This document shows, piece after piece, positions 23,770 to 31,844 of a stretch of DNA of 64,000 nt (position 1 is the stretch's first letter; the number at the start of each line of letters is the position of its first letter). This DNA comes from JAOPZW01 sp036379935. Its GTDB lineage: Bacteria > Actinomycetota > Thermoleophilia > Solirubrobacterales > Solirubrobacteraceae. The notes under the pieces were generated by a model. The model worked only from the letters and a program-made list of their open reading frames with translations. It was not told where the DNA came from and ran no database searches. Both the position numbers and the translations under genes were made by a program. The stretch is taken from positions 5,067 to 69,066 of the forward strand of contig DASVFT010000011.1 in assembly GCA_036379935.1 (NCBI GenBank). The letters are read 5' to 3'.

Positions 23770-25128
23770 ATGCGCAAGCAGGGGCGGCGAGTCAAGCGGG
23801 TCATGGCGCTGGTGGCGCTGGCAGGCGGGGTCGTCGCATGGAACGCGATGCCGGCCGCGGGCGTTCCGCCGCCGCCGCCTCTGGCCACGTCGAGCAACGT
23901 CCATGTCCTGGCCAACATCCCCGGGACCGCCGCCGGGATGAACTTCAAGGATCACTACGCCTACGTGACCGGCTGGGGCGGCGTCACCGTGCTCGACATC
24001 GCGAAGCCCGCGGCGCCGCAGCTGGTCGGAGCCCTCGCGTTGCCCCACTTCGAGAACGAGGACGTCGATCTGTGCGGCAACACGCTGATCGTCGTGAACG
24101 ACCGCGAGGCGCGCGACCTCGGGTCGGTCATGTACGTCGTCAGCATCGCGAACCGGACCGCACCGGTCGTGAGCGCGATCCTTCCGCTGGGCCTCACCGG
24201 GACCGGGCGCGGCTCGGGCCACATCGCCAACTTCGTGAAGGCCGACTGCTCGCAGGCCTGGATCGACGGCGGCGACCATGTCGAGGTCGTCGATCTCACC
24301 AACCCGAACGTGCCGAGGTCGCTGGGCAAGTTCGAGTCGGCGGCGTCCCTCAGCGACGCGTTCAAGGTGACGCACGACACCGAGCTCGACAGCACCGGCC
24401 TGGTGTGGTCGGTGGGCGGTGGTGGCGCGGCCGGCTATCGCCTGACCTCGAACCCGCTCGCGCCGCAGCTGCTCGGGACGACCGGCACGGCCGGCCGCAA
24501 CCCCTCGCCCTACAACGACTTCATCCTCCACAACTCGCAGCGGCGCGGCAACACGCTCCTCATCACCGAGGAGGACTACATCGACACCGACGAGGTTCCG
24601 CCGGGCGGCTGCCGGGGCCAGGGCAAGTTCGAGACCTGGGACGTCTCGCGGCTGAACCGGGGCGCGATCACGCCCCAGGGCACGTGGGAGACGGAGCTGA
24701 ACGGCATGTTCACCGGCGGCGCGGTCGACTCGAAGGCGCCCGTCACGGTCAACTGCTCGTCGCACTGGTTCGACGCCAAGGACGGGGTCGCGACGGTGGG
24801 CTGGTACGAGCAGGGCGTCCGCTTCCTCAACTACACGACGCCGACCGACATCGCCCAGGTTGGCTACTACATCCCGGCCAATGGATCGACGTGGGCCGCG
24901 TACTGGTCGCCGACCGACCCGAAGGGCGAGATCGTCTACACCGCCGACGCCTACCGCGGCGTCGACGTCCTGAGGATCGACGGCGGCGGCCGGCTCCGCA
25001 AGAAGGTCAAGGCGCCGGTCCCCAACCAGTGGTTCGGAAGCCCGACGGCCGACTCCACGTCGTTCCAGCCGAGCCGCACCTACGGCTTCATGTGCCCGCT
25101 GCTGAAGCCCGAGCTGGACACCCCGTAG
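23770..25128 (+). CDS. Secreted LVIVD-repeat beta-propeller protein
   Basis: This 452-residue protein has an N-terminal signal sequence (MRKQGRRVKRVMALVALAGG, then WNAMPAAG) and a series of propeller-like repeats such as YAYVTGWGGVTVLDIAKPAAPQLVG, VEVVDLTNPNVPRSLG and YRGVDVLRID, the LVIVD pattern. No catalytic motif is seen. The ATG at 23770 has a GGGAGGGA ribosome site. It is monocistronic and ends in a large hairpin. Such proteins are common exported proteins of unknown function in soil actinobacteria. Confidence 0.8.
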   Translation: MRKQGRRVKRVMALVALAGGVVAWNAMPAAGVPPPPPLATSSNVHVLANIPGTAAGMNFKDHYAYVTGWGGVTVLDIAKPAAPQLVGALALPHFENEDVDLCGNTLIVVNDREARDLGSVMYVVSIANRTAPVVSAILPLGLTGTGRGSGHIANFVKADCSQAWIDGGDHVEVVDLTNPNVPRSLGKFESAASLSDAFKVTHDTELDSTGLVWSVGGGGAAGYRLTSNPLAPQLLGTTGTAGRNPSPYNDFILHNSQRRGNTLLITEEDYIDTDEVPPGGCRGQGKFETWDVSRLNRGAITPQGTWETELNGMFTGGAVDSKAPVTVNCSSHWFDAKDGVATVGWYEQGVRFLNYTTPTDIAQVGYYIPANGSTWAAYWSPTDPKGEIVYTADAYRGVDVLRIDGGGRLRKKVKAPVPNQWFGSPTADSTSFQPSRTYGFMCPLLKPELDTP

Positions 25129-25129
25129 A

Positions 25130-25182
25130 CCCGCCCTCGCCCGCGAGCGGCCGGCGCTAAGCGCCGCCGCGAGCGAGGCGGG
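25130..25182 (+). terminator. Long nested hairpin terminator
   Basis: CCCGCC (25130-25135) pairs with GGCGGG (25177-25182), and inside it GGCGC-TAA-GCGCC (25153-25165) forms a tight inner stem. It begins 2 nt after the stop of the LVIVD gene. No other feature was found in 25183-25320. Confidence 0.6.
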
Positions 25183-25322
25183 CGCGTTCCTCGACCGCCT
25201 CTATCCACGAGCGACGCGATCGAGCGCTTCCAGCTGACGTCGACGTCGATCGTGCTCGGCACGCTTCCGCCGAGCGCCGCCGCCACGCCAGCGCCTTCCG
25301 CCTCGGGCCCTGAGCTGCGCGC

Positions 25323-25328
25323 TAGCGT
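25323..25328 (+). promoter_or_regulatory. -10 box of a leaderless promoter
   Basis: TAGCGT ends 6 nt before the GTG of the HD-LuxR gene, matching the TANNNT-N6-RTG layout of leaderless actinobacterial genes. There is no Shine-Dalgarno sequence. The same TAGCGT occurs 30 nt before the methyltransferase ATG at 26981, there with a normal leader. Confidence 0.5.
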
Positions 25329-25334
25329 TGGCGC

Positions 25335-26909
25335 GTGCCCGGCGAGACGAAGAGGGCGGGGGCCTCCGCCGTGCGCGGGACGCTCGGCGAGCTGCTCGCC
25401 GCGCTGTCGCTGGCCACCGACCTCGGCAACGGCTTCCCGCTCGAGAAGACGCTGCGCACGTGCCTGATCGCGCTCGCGGTCGGCCGGCGGCTCGACCTGG
25501 ACGACGCCGAGCTCGCCGACGTCTACTACCTCGCGCTCCTGCGCTCGATCGCCTGCACCTCGTTCGCGCCCGAGCAGGGCCGCGCCCTCGCGGGCGACGA
25601 CGTTGCGGCCCGGCGGCTGATGTCGCATGCCTACGGCGCACCGCCGCCCGAGGTCCAGGATCTCGTGCAGCGCAAGCTGGGCGAGGGGCTGCCCGCGGAC
25701 GAGCGGGCTCGCGCGGTGGCGTGGTTCCGCGAGCACGGCCGCCGGCTGGGCGACGAGATGTGCCTCGCGCACTACGACGTCGGGGTACGGCTCGCGGAGC
25801 GCCTCGGCGTCGGCGCTCGCGTGGGCACGTGCCTCGGTCAGGTGTGGGAGCGCTACGACGGGCTCGGCATGCCGAACGGCCTGCGGGGCGAGGAGCTGCC
25901 GATCGCGACGCGGATCGTGCACCTGGCCTTCGTCGTGGAGGTGGAGCACGCCGTCGCGGGGCCCGCGCAGGCGAGGGCCGAGGCGCAGCGCCGGGCGGGC
26001 ACCCACTTCGACCCGGCGGCGGCCGCCGCCTTCGCGGACTGCTGCGACGAGCTGGAGCTCGACGCGGGCGCGGCCTGGGAGCGCGTCGTGGAGGCCGAGC
26101 CCTGGCAGCGACCGCGCCGTCCGGCGGGGATCGACGACCTCGCCGCCGTGCTTGCCGACTTCGCCGACCTGAAGTCCGTCTACACGCTCGGCCACTCGTC
26201 GGGGGTCGCCGGCCTCGCCGCCGGAGCGGCCGCCGTTCTCGGCTTTGGCGCTCCCCAAGCCGAGGAGGTCCGCCGCGCGGCCCTCGTCCAGGAGCTCGGG
26301 CGCGTGAGCGTGCCCAATCGGGTCTGGGACCGTGAGGGGCCGTTGTCGGCGGGCGACTGGGAGCGCGTCCGCATGCATCCGCACCACACCGAGCGCGTGC
26401 TCGCCTATTCGCCGCTGCTCGAGCCGCTCGGCAGGCTCGCCGCCGCCCACCACGAGCGGCTCGACGGATCGGGCTATCACCGCGGCACGTCCGCGCGAGC
26501 GCTGAGCACGGCGGCACGTGTGCTGGCCGCCGCCGACAGCTACCACGCGATGCGCGAGCCGCGACCGCACCGTCCGGCGCTGGCGGCGCCCGAGGCACGC
26601 GCCGAGCTCGAGGCGCAGGCGCGCGCCGGCCGGCTCGACGCCGAGGCGGTGGCGGCGGTGCTGGCTGCCGCCGGGGAGGTGCCGCCGCGCCGCGCCTGGC
26701 CCGCGGAGCTCACCGGGCGCGAGGTCGAGGTCCTGCGCCTGATCGCACGCGGGCAGTCGAGCGCCCAGGTGGCCGCCGGCCTCGTCATCTCCAAGCGCAC
26801 GGTCGACCACCACGTCGCGCACGTCTATCGGAAGATCGGCGTGTCGAGCCGCGCCGGCGCCGCGCTGTTCGCCATCGAGCAGGGGCTGCTGACGCCGGAC
26901 CTCGAATAG
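25335..26909 (+). CDS. Tandem degenerate HD-GYP-like regulator with LuxR DNA-binding domain
   Basis: This 524-residue protein appears to contain two HD-type lobes and a C-terminal LuxR helix-turn-helix (about 455-515: LTGREVEVLRLIARGQSSAQVA, KRTVDHHVAHVYRKIG). The N-terminal lobe ends in WERYDGLGMPNGLRGEELP, a worn version of HHERWDGxGYPxGL. The second lobe keeps HPHHTERVL and HHERLDGSGYHRG, but the core HD pair is Gln-Glu (LVQELGRVSVP). Phosphodiesterase activity is therefore doubtful; it may bind a nucleotide and act as a transcription factor. It starts at a GTG that looks leaderless. Targets unknown; the methyltransferase gene follows by 71 nt. Confidence 0.75.
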   Translation: MPGETKRAGASAVRGTLGELLAALSLATDLGNGFPLEKTLRTCLIALAVGRRLDLDDAELADVYYLALLRSIACTSFAPEQGRALAGDDVAARRLMSHAYGAPPPEVQDLVQRKLGEGLPADERARAVAWFREHGRRLGDEMCLAHYDVGVRLAERLGVGARVGTCLGQVWERYDGLGMPNGLRGEELPIATRIVHLAFVVEVEHAVAGPAQARAEAQRRAGTHFDPAAAAAFADCCDELELDAGAAWERVVEAEPWQRPRRPAGIDDLAAVLADFADLKSVYTLGHSSGVAGLAAGAAAVLGFGAPQAEEVRRAALVQELGRVSVPNRVWDREGPLSAGDWERVRMHPHHTERVLAYSPLLEPLGRLAAAHHERLDGSGYHRGTSARALSTAARVLAAADSYHAMREPRPHRPALAAPEARAELEAQARAGRLDAEAVAAVLAAAGEVPPRRAWPAELTGREVEVLRLIARGQSSAQVAAGLVISKRTVDHHVAHVYRKIGVSSRAGAALFAIEQGLLTPDLE

Positions 26910-26980
26910 GCAGAAGTACCGATGCGGCGCCGCCCGAGGCGCCACTAGCGTCGCCCTCGTCAGCCAACGAGGGAGAGACC

Positions 26981-28006
26981 ATGACCGCCGCATCCACCGC
27001 CGGCTCTGCCACCGCCGCGCCCGCGCTGCTCGAGCTGAGCACCGGCTACATCGTCACGAAGGCGCTCTCGGTGGCCGCCCAGCTCGGCGTGGCCGACCTC
27101 CTGGCCGACGGCCCGCGGCCGGCCGCCGAGCTGGCGGCGGCCACCGGCGCGGACGAGCGCTCGCTCTACCGCGTGCTGAGGCTGCTCGCGGCGGCGGGGG
27201 TCCTCGCGCAGCGCTCGTCCGGCGAGTTCGAGCTGACGAATGTGGGCGCCGGGCTGCGCTCCGATGTCGACGGGTCGCTGCGGGCCTGGGTGATCATGAA
27301 CAGCGAGGGTGTCTACGGCGCGTTCCGCGACGTGCTGCACAGCGTCCAGACCGGCGAGCCGGCCTTCGAGCGCGTGTTCGGCGCGCCGCTCTTCGAGCAC
27401 CTCGCGCGCCACCCCGAGCAGGGCGCCGTCTTCAACGACGCCATGGGCGACTTCAGCCGGCAGGCCACCACAGCGGCGGCCGCCAGCCTCGATCTCGGCG
27501 GCGTCGAGCGGCTCGTCGACGTGGGCGGCGGCGACGGCACCTTCGTCGCGGCCGCGCTGGCGCGCAACCCGCGGATGCACGCGACGCTGTACGACCTCCC
27601 GCACGTCGCCGGCCTCACGCGGGCGAAGCTCGACGCCGCCGGCCTTGCCGACCGCTGCGAGGTCGTCGCGGGCGACTTCTTTCGGTCCGTGCCGCGCGGC
27701 GGCGACGCGTACGTGCTGTCATGGATCCTCCACGACTGGGACGACGAGCGCTGCGTGCAGATCCTCCACAACTGCCGCGAGGCGATCGACGACGGCGGCC
27801 GGCTGCTCGTGGTGGAGACCCTGATCCCCGAGGGCGACGAGCCCCACTGGGGCAAGGTGCTCGACGTCGCGATGCTCGTCGTCACCGGCGGGCGCGAGCG
27901 CACGGAAGACGAGTACGCCGCGCTCTTCGAGCGCTCCGGCTTCCGCCTCTCCGAGGTGCACCGGATTCCCTCGCTGATGAGCGTGCTCGAGGCCCGTCCG
28001 GCCTAG
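26981..28006 (+). CDS. SAM-dependent O-methyltransferase (family 2)
   Basis: This 341-residue protein has an N-terminal winged-helix dimerisation domain (about 20-100: GYIVTKALSVAAQLGVADLL and SLYRVLRLLAAAGVL) and a Rossmann methyltransferase domain with the SAM motif VDVGGGDGTF, ATLYDLPHV, and LSWILHDWDDERCVQIL, whose His is the usual catalytic base of plant- and polyketide-type O-methyltransferases. GGGAGAG precedes the ATG. It stands alone, so the acceptor (a phenolic or other hydroxylated compound) cannot be assigned. Confidence 0.88.
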   Translation: MTAASTAGSATAAPALLELSTGYIVTKALSVAAQLGVADLLADGPRPAAELAAATGADERSLYRVLRLLAAAGVLAQRSSGEFELTNVGAGLRSDVDGSLRAWVIMNSEGVYGAFRDVLHSVQTGEPAFERVFGAPLFEHLARHPEQGAVFNDAMGDFSRQATTAAAASLDLGGVERLVDVGGGDGTFVAAALARNPRMHATLYDLPHVAGLTRAKLDAAGLADRCEVVAGDFFRSVPRGGDAYVLSWILHDWDDERCVQILHNCREAIDDGGRLLVVETLIPEGDEPHWGKVLDVAMLVVTGGRERTEDEYAALFERSGFRLSEVHRIPSLMSVLEARPA

Positions 28007-28052
28007 GGGCCCGGACTCCGGCGCTCCCGTTGGCACCTGAACGTTCGCCCAG

Positions 28053-28082
28053 TTGACTTCCGCCGTTCGACCGGTTTAGGGT
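28053..28082 (+). promoter_or_regulatory. Housekeeping-type promoter of the secreted-protein gene
   Basis: TTGACT (28053-28058) and TAGGGT (28077-28082) are 18 nt apart, a credible sigma-70-type promoter. The -35 and its CAG prefix are conserved in the decayed copy at 46437-46442, while the -10 there has drifted. Confidence 0.55.
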
Positions 28083-28128
28083 CGATTTCGAGCGCAGGGG
28101 CCTTCGACTCGTGTCACCGGGTGAGCGC

Positions 28129-29343
28129 ATGGTCAGGCCCAGCAGGTTGTCGATGTGGGGATCGCCCGGAACGCGGCGCGGCGGACGTGCGCGACGCCGC
28201 TCGCGACTCGCGGTCCTGACTGCTCTCGTGGCGGCGGTCGCTCTGGCCCTCGCGTCCTCCTCGCCGGGCCAGTCCGCGAACACCTGGAGCGGCACGTGGG
28301 TCAACTCGGCTCCCGACGGCAGCTTCTGGGTCTTCTCCCAGAGCGGGGCGAGCGTCGGCGGCGTCTGGAAGGGCAGCGGGTCCTCGGGGACCCTGTCGGG
28401 CACGGTCTCGGGGAGCACGCTGACCGGCACGCTCACCAACTTCGAGGCGGGCCAGTCCGCGAGCTTCTCGATCACGCTGGCCGCCGATGGCCACTCGTTC
28501 AGCGGGACGTTCACGATCAGCGGTGGAGCGACGGGGCAATGGACATCGGCGTGCAGCGGCGGCGCGTGCCTGAGCAACGCTGTGCCGCCGGCCGCGCCGC
28601 CCGCGCCGCCCGCGCCACCCGTCGTGCCCACGACACCGGCCGCACCGCTACCGCCGAGGGTGCTGGCCGCCGCTGCGACCTGGGGCCAGCTCGGGCCGGC
28701 GACGGCGCTGGAGCCCGGCGGCCAGGCGGTCGCGAGCTCGCCGCCGATCGCGGAGAACCAGCGCGGGGTGACCGTGACGTTGAGCGGCGACGTCTCGGGC
28801 GAGACCGCCCTCGTGGTCGGGGTGCCGACGCGTCGGCCCGGCGGTCGCATCACCGGCGGTGACTGCGTCCGGGCTGCTCTCGGCAGGATCCACACTGCCC
28901 AATACGTCCGCGAGCTCTACTCCGATCCCGACCTGACCACGAGCGAGCAGGTGTATCTGTACACGACCTTCATGATTGCCTGTCTTGACGCGGTCAAGCA
29001 GCTCGAGCAGCAGGCGCACGCGCAGCCGGCCGTTCTCATCACCACAGCTGCCGGCGCAGCGTCGTCGTGCAAGGCCCGAGCGCTGCCGCTCAGCGTGACG
29101 TTCCACCGTGCTGCGAAGACCGTCACCTACCGCACGAAGCACGCCTCGCGTCACGACCCTGCGCGACGTCTTCGCCTGTCCTGCCAGAAGGCGCGCAACG
29201 GGACGACGACGCTCCGCATCCGTACCGCCTCGCGTCGCGTCAAGCTTCGCAAGGTGCTGGGATCCCGCCTGTTCGTCGGCGCCTACCGCTCGACCACCGC
29301 GACCGGCGCGGCCAACGTGCGGGCGACGTTCAAGAGGCGGTAG
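28129..29343 (+). CDS. Secreted protein with Gly/Ser/Thr-rich beta domain (intact paralogue)
   Basis: This 404-residue protein has a twin-basic N-terminus (TRRGGRARRRSR), a hydrophobic export helix (LAVLTALVAAVALALA) and a probable cleavage near SSSPGQSA. Residues of about 50-145 form a beta-rich domain (NTWSGTWVNSAPDGSF, GVWKGSGSSGTLSG), followed by a proline-rich linker (PPAAPPAPPAPP) and a C-terminal part rich in Lys/Arg. No known family. I chose the ATG at 28129, because its GGTGAG ribosome site is conserved at the paralogue (GGGGAG, 46513); a GTG at 28111 is upstream in frame. The second copy near 46.5 kb is decayed, so this is the working gene. Confidence 0.7.
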   Translation: MVRPSRLSMWGSPGTRRGGRARRRSRLAVLTALVAAVALALASSSPGQSANTWSGTWVNSAPDGSFWVFSQSGASVGGVWKGSGSSGTLSGTVSGSTLTGTLTNFEAGQSASFSITLAADGHSFSGTFTISGGATGQWTSACSGGACLSNAVPPAAPPAPPAPPVVPTTPAAPLPPRVLAAAATWGQLGPATALEPGGQAVASSPPIAENQRGVTVTLSGDVSGETALVVGVPTRRPGGRITGGDCVRAALGRIHTAQYVRELYSDPDLTTSEQVYLYTTFMIACLDAVKQLEQQAHAQPAVLITTAAGAASSCKARALPLSVTFHRAAKTVTYRTKHASRHDPARRLRLSCQKARNGTTTLRIRTASRRVKLRKVLGSRLFVGAYRSTTATGAANVRATFKRR

Positions 29344-29370
29344 CCCGGCTCACCGCGCCGGCGAGACCAG

Positions 29371-29490
29371 GCGTCGCCGGGCCGGTCGCGGCGTGCGCCG
29401 CCGTGGATCATGAGGACGGCCGCGTGCTCGATCGCGTCGTCCGGCGCGATCGTCTCCGGATCCGGGGTCATGCACGCGCCCACGGTGGCG
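29371..29490 (-). pseudogene. Fragments of SMP-30 and CBS-domain genes
   Basis: 29371-29400 aligns with the 3' tip of the SMP-30 gene at 52616-52648 (about 27 of 30 positions), and 29397-29490 aligns without gaps to 52768-52861, an internal part of the minus-strand CBS gene (encoding MTADPETIAPDDTIEHAAVL and beyond). Neither fragment can be expressed as a protein. They are relics of the ancient duplication. The overall coding sense of the CBS piece is the minus strand. Confidence 0.75.
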
Positions 29491-29801
29491 TGGTGCTGCC
29501 GAGCTCGGCGCCGAGCACCTGGTCGTCGGCGGCGGCGCGCAGCGCAGCGAGCCGCCCACCGACGCCGACTACGACCGCCTGGCCGCTGGGCTGGACGATG
29601 TCGCCACTCTTGACCCGTCGAGCTCGTTCGCACCTACCGCGACCGCATCCCGTACGTCCACATCAAGGACATCGACGCCGCCGGCGGCTTCGTCCCCCTC
29701 GGCCAGGGCGTCCTCGACGTCGAGGGCGTACTGAGCGTCCTGCTGGACACGGGGTTCGACGGCTGGCTCACGGTCGAGACGGACGGCTGGGACGGCGCCT
29801 A
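29491..29801 (+). pseudogene. Remnant of a sugar-phosphate isomerase/epimerase (TIM barrel)
   Basis: Two pieces of one protein lie in different frames. The first (about 29499-29610) reads GAEHLVVGGGAQRSEPPTDA and DYDRLAAGLDDVATL. The second (about 29616-29801, stop TAG) reads ELVRTYRDRIPYVHIKDIDA, then GFVPLGQGVLDVEGVL and FDGWLTVETDGWDG. These match the middle and the C-terminus of IolE/xylose-isomerase-like TIM barrels, with HIKD and the late metal-site Glu of TVETD. About 100 residues between them, and the N-terminus, are missing. A clear dead gene. Confidence 0.8.
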
Positions 29802-30062
29802 GGCGGGCGCGAGCCAGGCTTCGTCGTCGCCGTCCAGCACCCTGATCACGAGCAGGCCGTGGCGGGCGAGCTCGTGCGCCTGGTCGAGCGCCGCCGTCCG
29901 CCAGGCGCGCGCGTGCGCGTCGGGCAGGCCGGGGGGCGGCAGCGCGATGATGCCCCAGCCGGCGTCGGCGAGCGGCCCGAGCCGATCGGGCGCGCCCGGC
30001 GGCGGATTGAGCACGCTGTCCGAGACCAAGGCGACGCGGCGGCTGCGACGGTCGCCCTTCAC
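29799..30062 (-). CDS. Small conserved-looking protein, unknown function
   Basis: This 87-residue ORF starts at a GTG overlapping the stop of the desulfidase-like gene (GTGA), so it is the last gene of the minus-strand operon. It contains RRVALVSDSVLNPPPG, LADAGWGIIALPPPGLPD and ARHGLLVIRVLDGDDEAWL, with alternating strands and helices like half of a Rossmann-type domain. I recognise no family. Pairing and overlap with the TudS-like gene suggest a joint function. Confidence 0.65.
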   Translation of the reverse strand: MKGDRRSRRVALVSDSVLNPPPGAPDRLGPLADAGWGIIALPPPGLPDAHARAWRTAALDQAHELARHGLLVIRVLDGDDEAWLAPA

Positions 30063-30610
30063 GGGCGTGCGCCGTCGAGGTCGCGCTCGACGGCAGCGAG
30101 CTCGGCGGCCTCGTCGGCGCCGGGAAGGTCCGTCGCCATCGCCGTGAGCCGGATCGGGCCGACCTCGCGCGCGGCGAGCGCGGCGAGCAGCTCCTCGACG
30201 AAGATGCCGCGCCCGGGGACGATGTCGCCGTCGAAGTCGCCGGGCCTGTCGGGCCGTCCGCCCCAGTCCGGGCCGGACACCGTCATGCGCACGCCCATCG
30301 ACGGGCTGCCGTCCACGCCGATCAAGACGACGTCGGCGCCCGCCCGCAGGTCGCGCTCCAGCTGCGCCGCGACGGGCGCCGCGAGCGTCGCGCAGTGGCG
30401 CCGATAGGCCGGGGTGTCGTACTGCTCGCGCACCTGCCAGAAGCGGTTGAAGCCGGCGAACGCCAGCTCCGGGCACGGCAGCTGGCGCAGCACGAACCCG
30501 CGGTCGCGCAGCTGCGCCAGCAGCGGCAGGTGCACGCCGGCGCACGGCGCCCACTCGTCGACCTTGGCGTTCGCGTTGAGCAGGCAGTGGGCGACGTAGG
30601 CGCAGCGCAC
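30059..30610 (-). CDS. TudS/DUF523-related putative desulfidase (CD3072-like)
   Basis: This 183-residue protein shows the hallmarks of the group: AHCLLNANAKVDE (Cys9), QLPCPELAFAGFNRFW (Cys46 in PCPE), then QYDTPAYRRHC and VLIGVDGSPSMGVRMT, and GRGIFVEELLAAL. In TudS, three cysteines hold a [4Fe-4S] cluster that removes sulphur from thiouracil. Here the third position (SPSCG in relatives) is Met105, so the cluster may be ligated differently or lost. GTG at 30610 begins 2 nt after the carbamoylase stop. Being in a hydantoinase/carbamoylase operon, it may desulphurise a thiohydantoin or thiopyrimidine, or repair a thio-compound; this is inference. Confidence 0.65.
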   Translation of the reverse strand: MRCAYVAHCLLNANAKVDEWAPCAGVHLPLLAQLRDRGFVLRQLPCPELAFAGFNRFWQVREQYDTPAYRRHCATLAAPVAAQLERDLRAGADVVLIGVDGSPSMGVRMTVSGPDWGGRPDRPGDFDGDIVPGRGIFVEELLAALAAREVGPIRLTAMATDLPGADEAAELAAVERDLDGARP

Positions 30611-30611
30611 G

Positions 30612-31844
30612 TCAACCCGCCAGCTCTGCGAGCGCGCCGCGCAGCGCGCGCACGGCAAGCTCGAGGGCCTCCGCGTCGGTGTGCTCCCAAGGGGAGTGGC
30701 TGACGCCGCCGGCGAGGCTGCGGGTAAAGAGCATGCCGGTAGGGATGCCGGCCGCCGAGAACACCTGCGCGTCGTGACCGGCGCCGGACGGCAGCTCGAT
30801 CACGGGCACGCCGGCCACCGCGAGCGAGCGGGCGAGCGCGGCGCGGATCTCCGGCGCCATCGCCGCCGGCGGCAGCCGCCAGGTGCGGCGCACCACGACG
30901 CCGGCGCCGCGGGCCTCGGCGGCGGCGCGGCTGGTCTCCTCGACCGCGGCTTGCAGCGCATCGAGTCGCGCGTCATCGGGCGCGCGCGCGTCGACCGAGA
31001 GCACGACGTGCTCGGGGATGACGTTCGACGCCCCGGGGTGGACGTCGAGTCGCCCGACGGTGGCGACGGCGTCCTCGATGCCCGCCGCGGCGGCGTGCAG
31101 CGCGACGACCATCGTCGCCGCGGCCCCGAGCGCGTCGACTCGGCATTGCATCGGCGTCGTGCCGGCGTGCCCGGGGGAGCCGGTGAAGGCCACCTCGAAG
31201 CCGGACATGCCGACGATCTCGCGCACGATGCCGAGCGGCGCGCCGGCGTCGGCCAGCACGGGGCCCTGCTCGATGTGCAGCTCCAGGAAGGCGTGGATGC
31301 CGGGGTCGAGCCAGCCGCCGGCCGGCGGCCACGGTCGGCCGAGTGCGGCGACGGCGTCGCCCAGCGTCACGCCGTCGGGGTCGGTATCGGCGGCCTCGCC
31401 GTCGCTGAGACGACCGCACAGCGCGCGGCTGCCGAACAGGCCGCGACCGAAGCGCCATCCCTCCTCGTCGCGGAAGGCCGCGACGGCGACCGAGCGCGTC
31501 AGCCCGCGGCCGGCCAGCGCGCACACCGCCTCGATGCCCGCGATCACCCCGAGCGCGCCGTCGAAGCGCCCGCCCGACGGCACCGTGTCCAGGTGCGACC
31601 CGGTCCACACCTCGGGCAGCTCAGGCGAAGTGCCGGGCGCGCGCCCGACCACGTTGCCCGCCGCGTCCCACGTCACCGCGAGGCCGGCCTCCTCCATCCA
31701 GGCTGCCGCCAGCCGGCAGGCGGTCTCCTCCTCGGCGCTGAGCCCCGGACGGTTGGCGTGCGGCTTGGGACCGAGGGCGAACAGCGTCTCGAGACGCGCG
31801 AGCACGCGCGCGGCCGCGACCTGTGAGGGGGCGGCGGTCCTCAC
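30612..31844 (-). CDS. M20-family N-carbamoyl-L-amino acid hydrolase / allantoate amidohydrolase
   Basis: This 410-residue binuclear metal hydrolase has the family motifs in order: GSHLDTVPSGGRFDGALGV (first metal His and bridging Asp), DEEGWRFGRGLFGSRA (catalytic and metal Glu), ELHIEQGPVL, the dimerisation lid with SPGHAGTTPM, PSGAGHDAQVFS and GGVSHSPWEHT (last metal His). It should remove the carbamoyl group from an N-carbamoyl amino acid, releasing ammonia and CO2. Start GTG overlaps the hydantoinase stop (GTGA at 31844-31841), so the two successive steps of hydantoin breakdown are co-translated. Confidence 0.88.
   Translation of the reverse strand: MRTAAPSQVAAARVLARLETLFALGPKPHANRPGLSAEEETACRLAAAWMEEAGLAVTWDAAGNVVGRAPGTSPELPEVWTGSHLDTVPSGGRFDGALGVIAGIEAVCALAGRGLTRSVAVAAFRDEEGWRFGRGLFGSRALCGRLSDGEAADTDPDGVTLGDAVAALGRPWPPAGGWLDPGIHAFLELHIEQGPVLADAGAPLGIVREIVGMSGFEVAFTGSPGHAGTTPMQCRVDALGAAATMVVALHAAAAGIEDAVATVGRLDVHPGASNVIPEHVVLSVDARAPDDARLDALQAAVEETSRAAAEARGAGVVVRRTWRLPPAAMAPEIRAALARSLAVAGVPVIELPSGAGHDAQVFSAAGIPTGMLFTRSLAGGVSHSPWEHTDAEALELAVRALRGALAELAG

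Larger units (their letters stand above)
28036..29490 (+). repeat. Segmental duplication, copy A (condensed)
   Basis: From 28036 to 29373 this segment is homologous to 46420-47042 (secreted-protein gene plus the last codons of the sugar dehydrogenase gene). 29371-29400 then matches the 3' end of the SMP-30 gene (52616-52648) and 29397-29490 matches 52768-52861 inside the CBS gene with three mismatches. The order is the same as at 46.4-52.9 kb but with about 5.6 kb and 0.1 kb missing. Short overlaps (GGCG, GCCG) mark the joints. Confidence 0.75.

Noticed and set aside
25183..25320. Small minus-strand ORF between the LVIVD and HD-LuxR genes (reading VPSTIDVDVSWKRSIASL)
   Set aside because: The segment looks protein-like for about 20 residues but has no start, no family and no conserved end.
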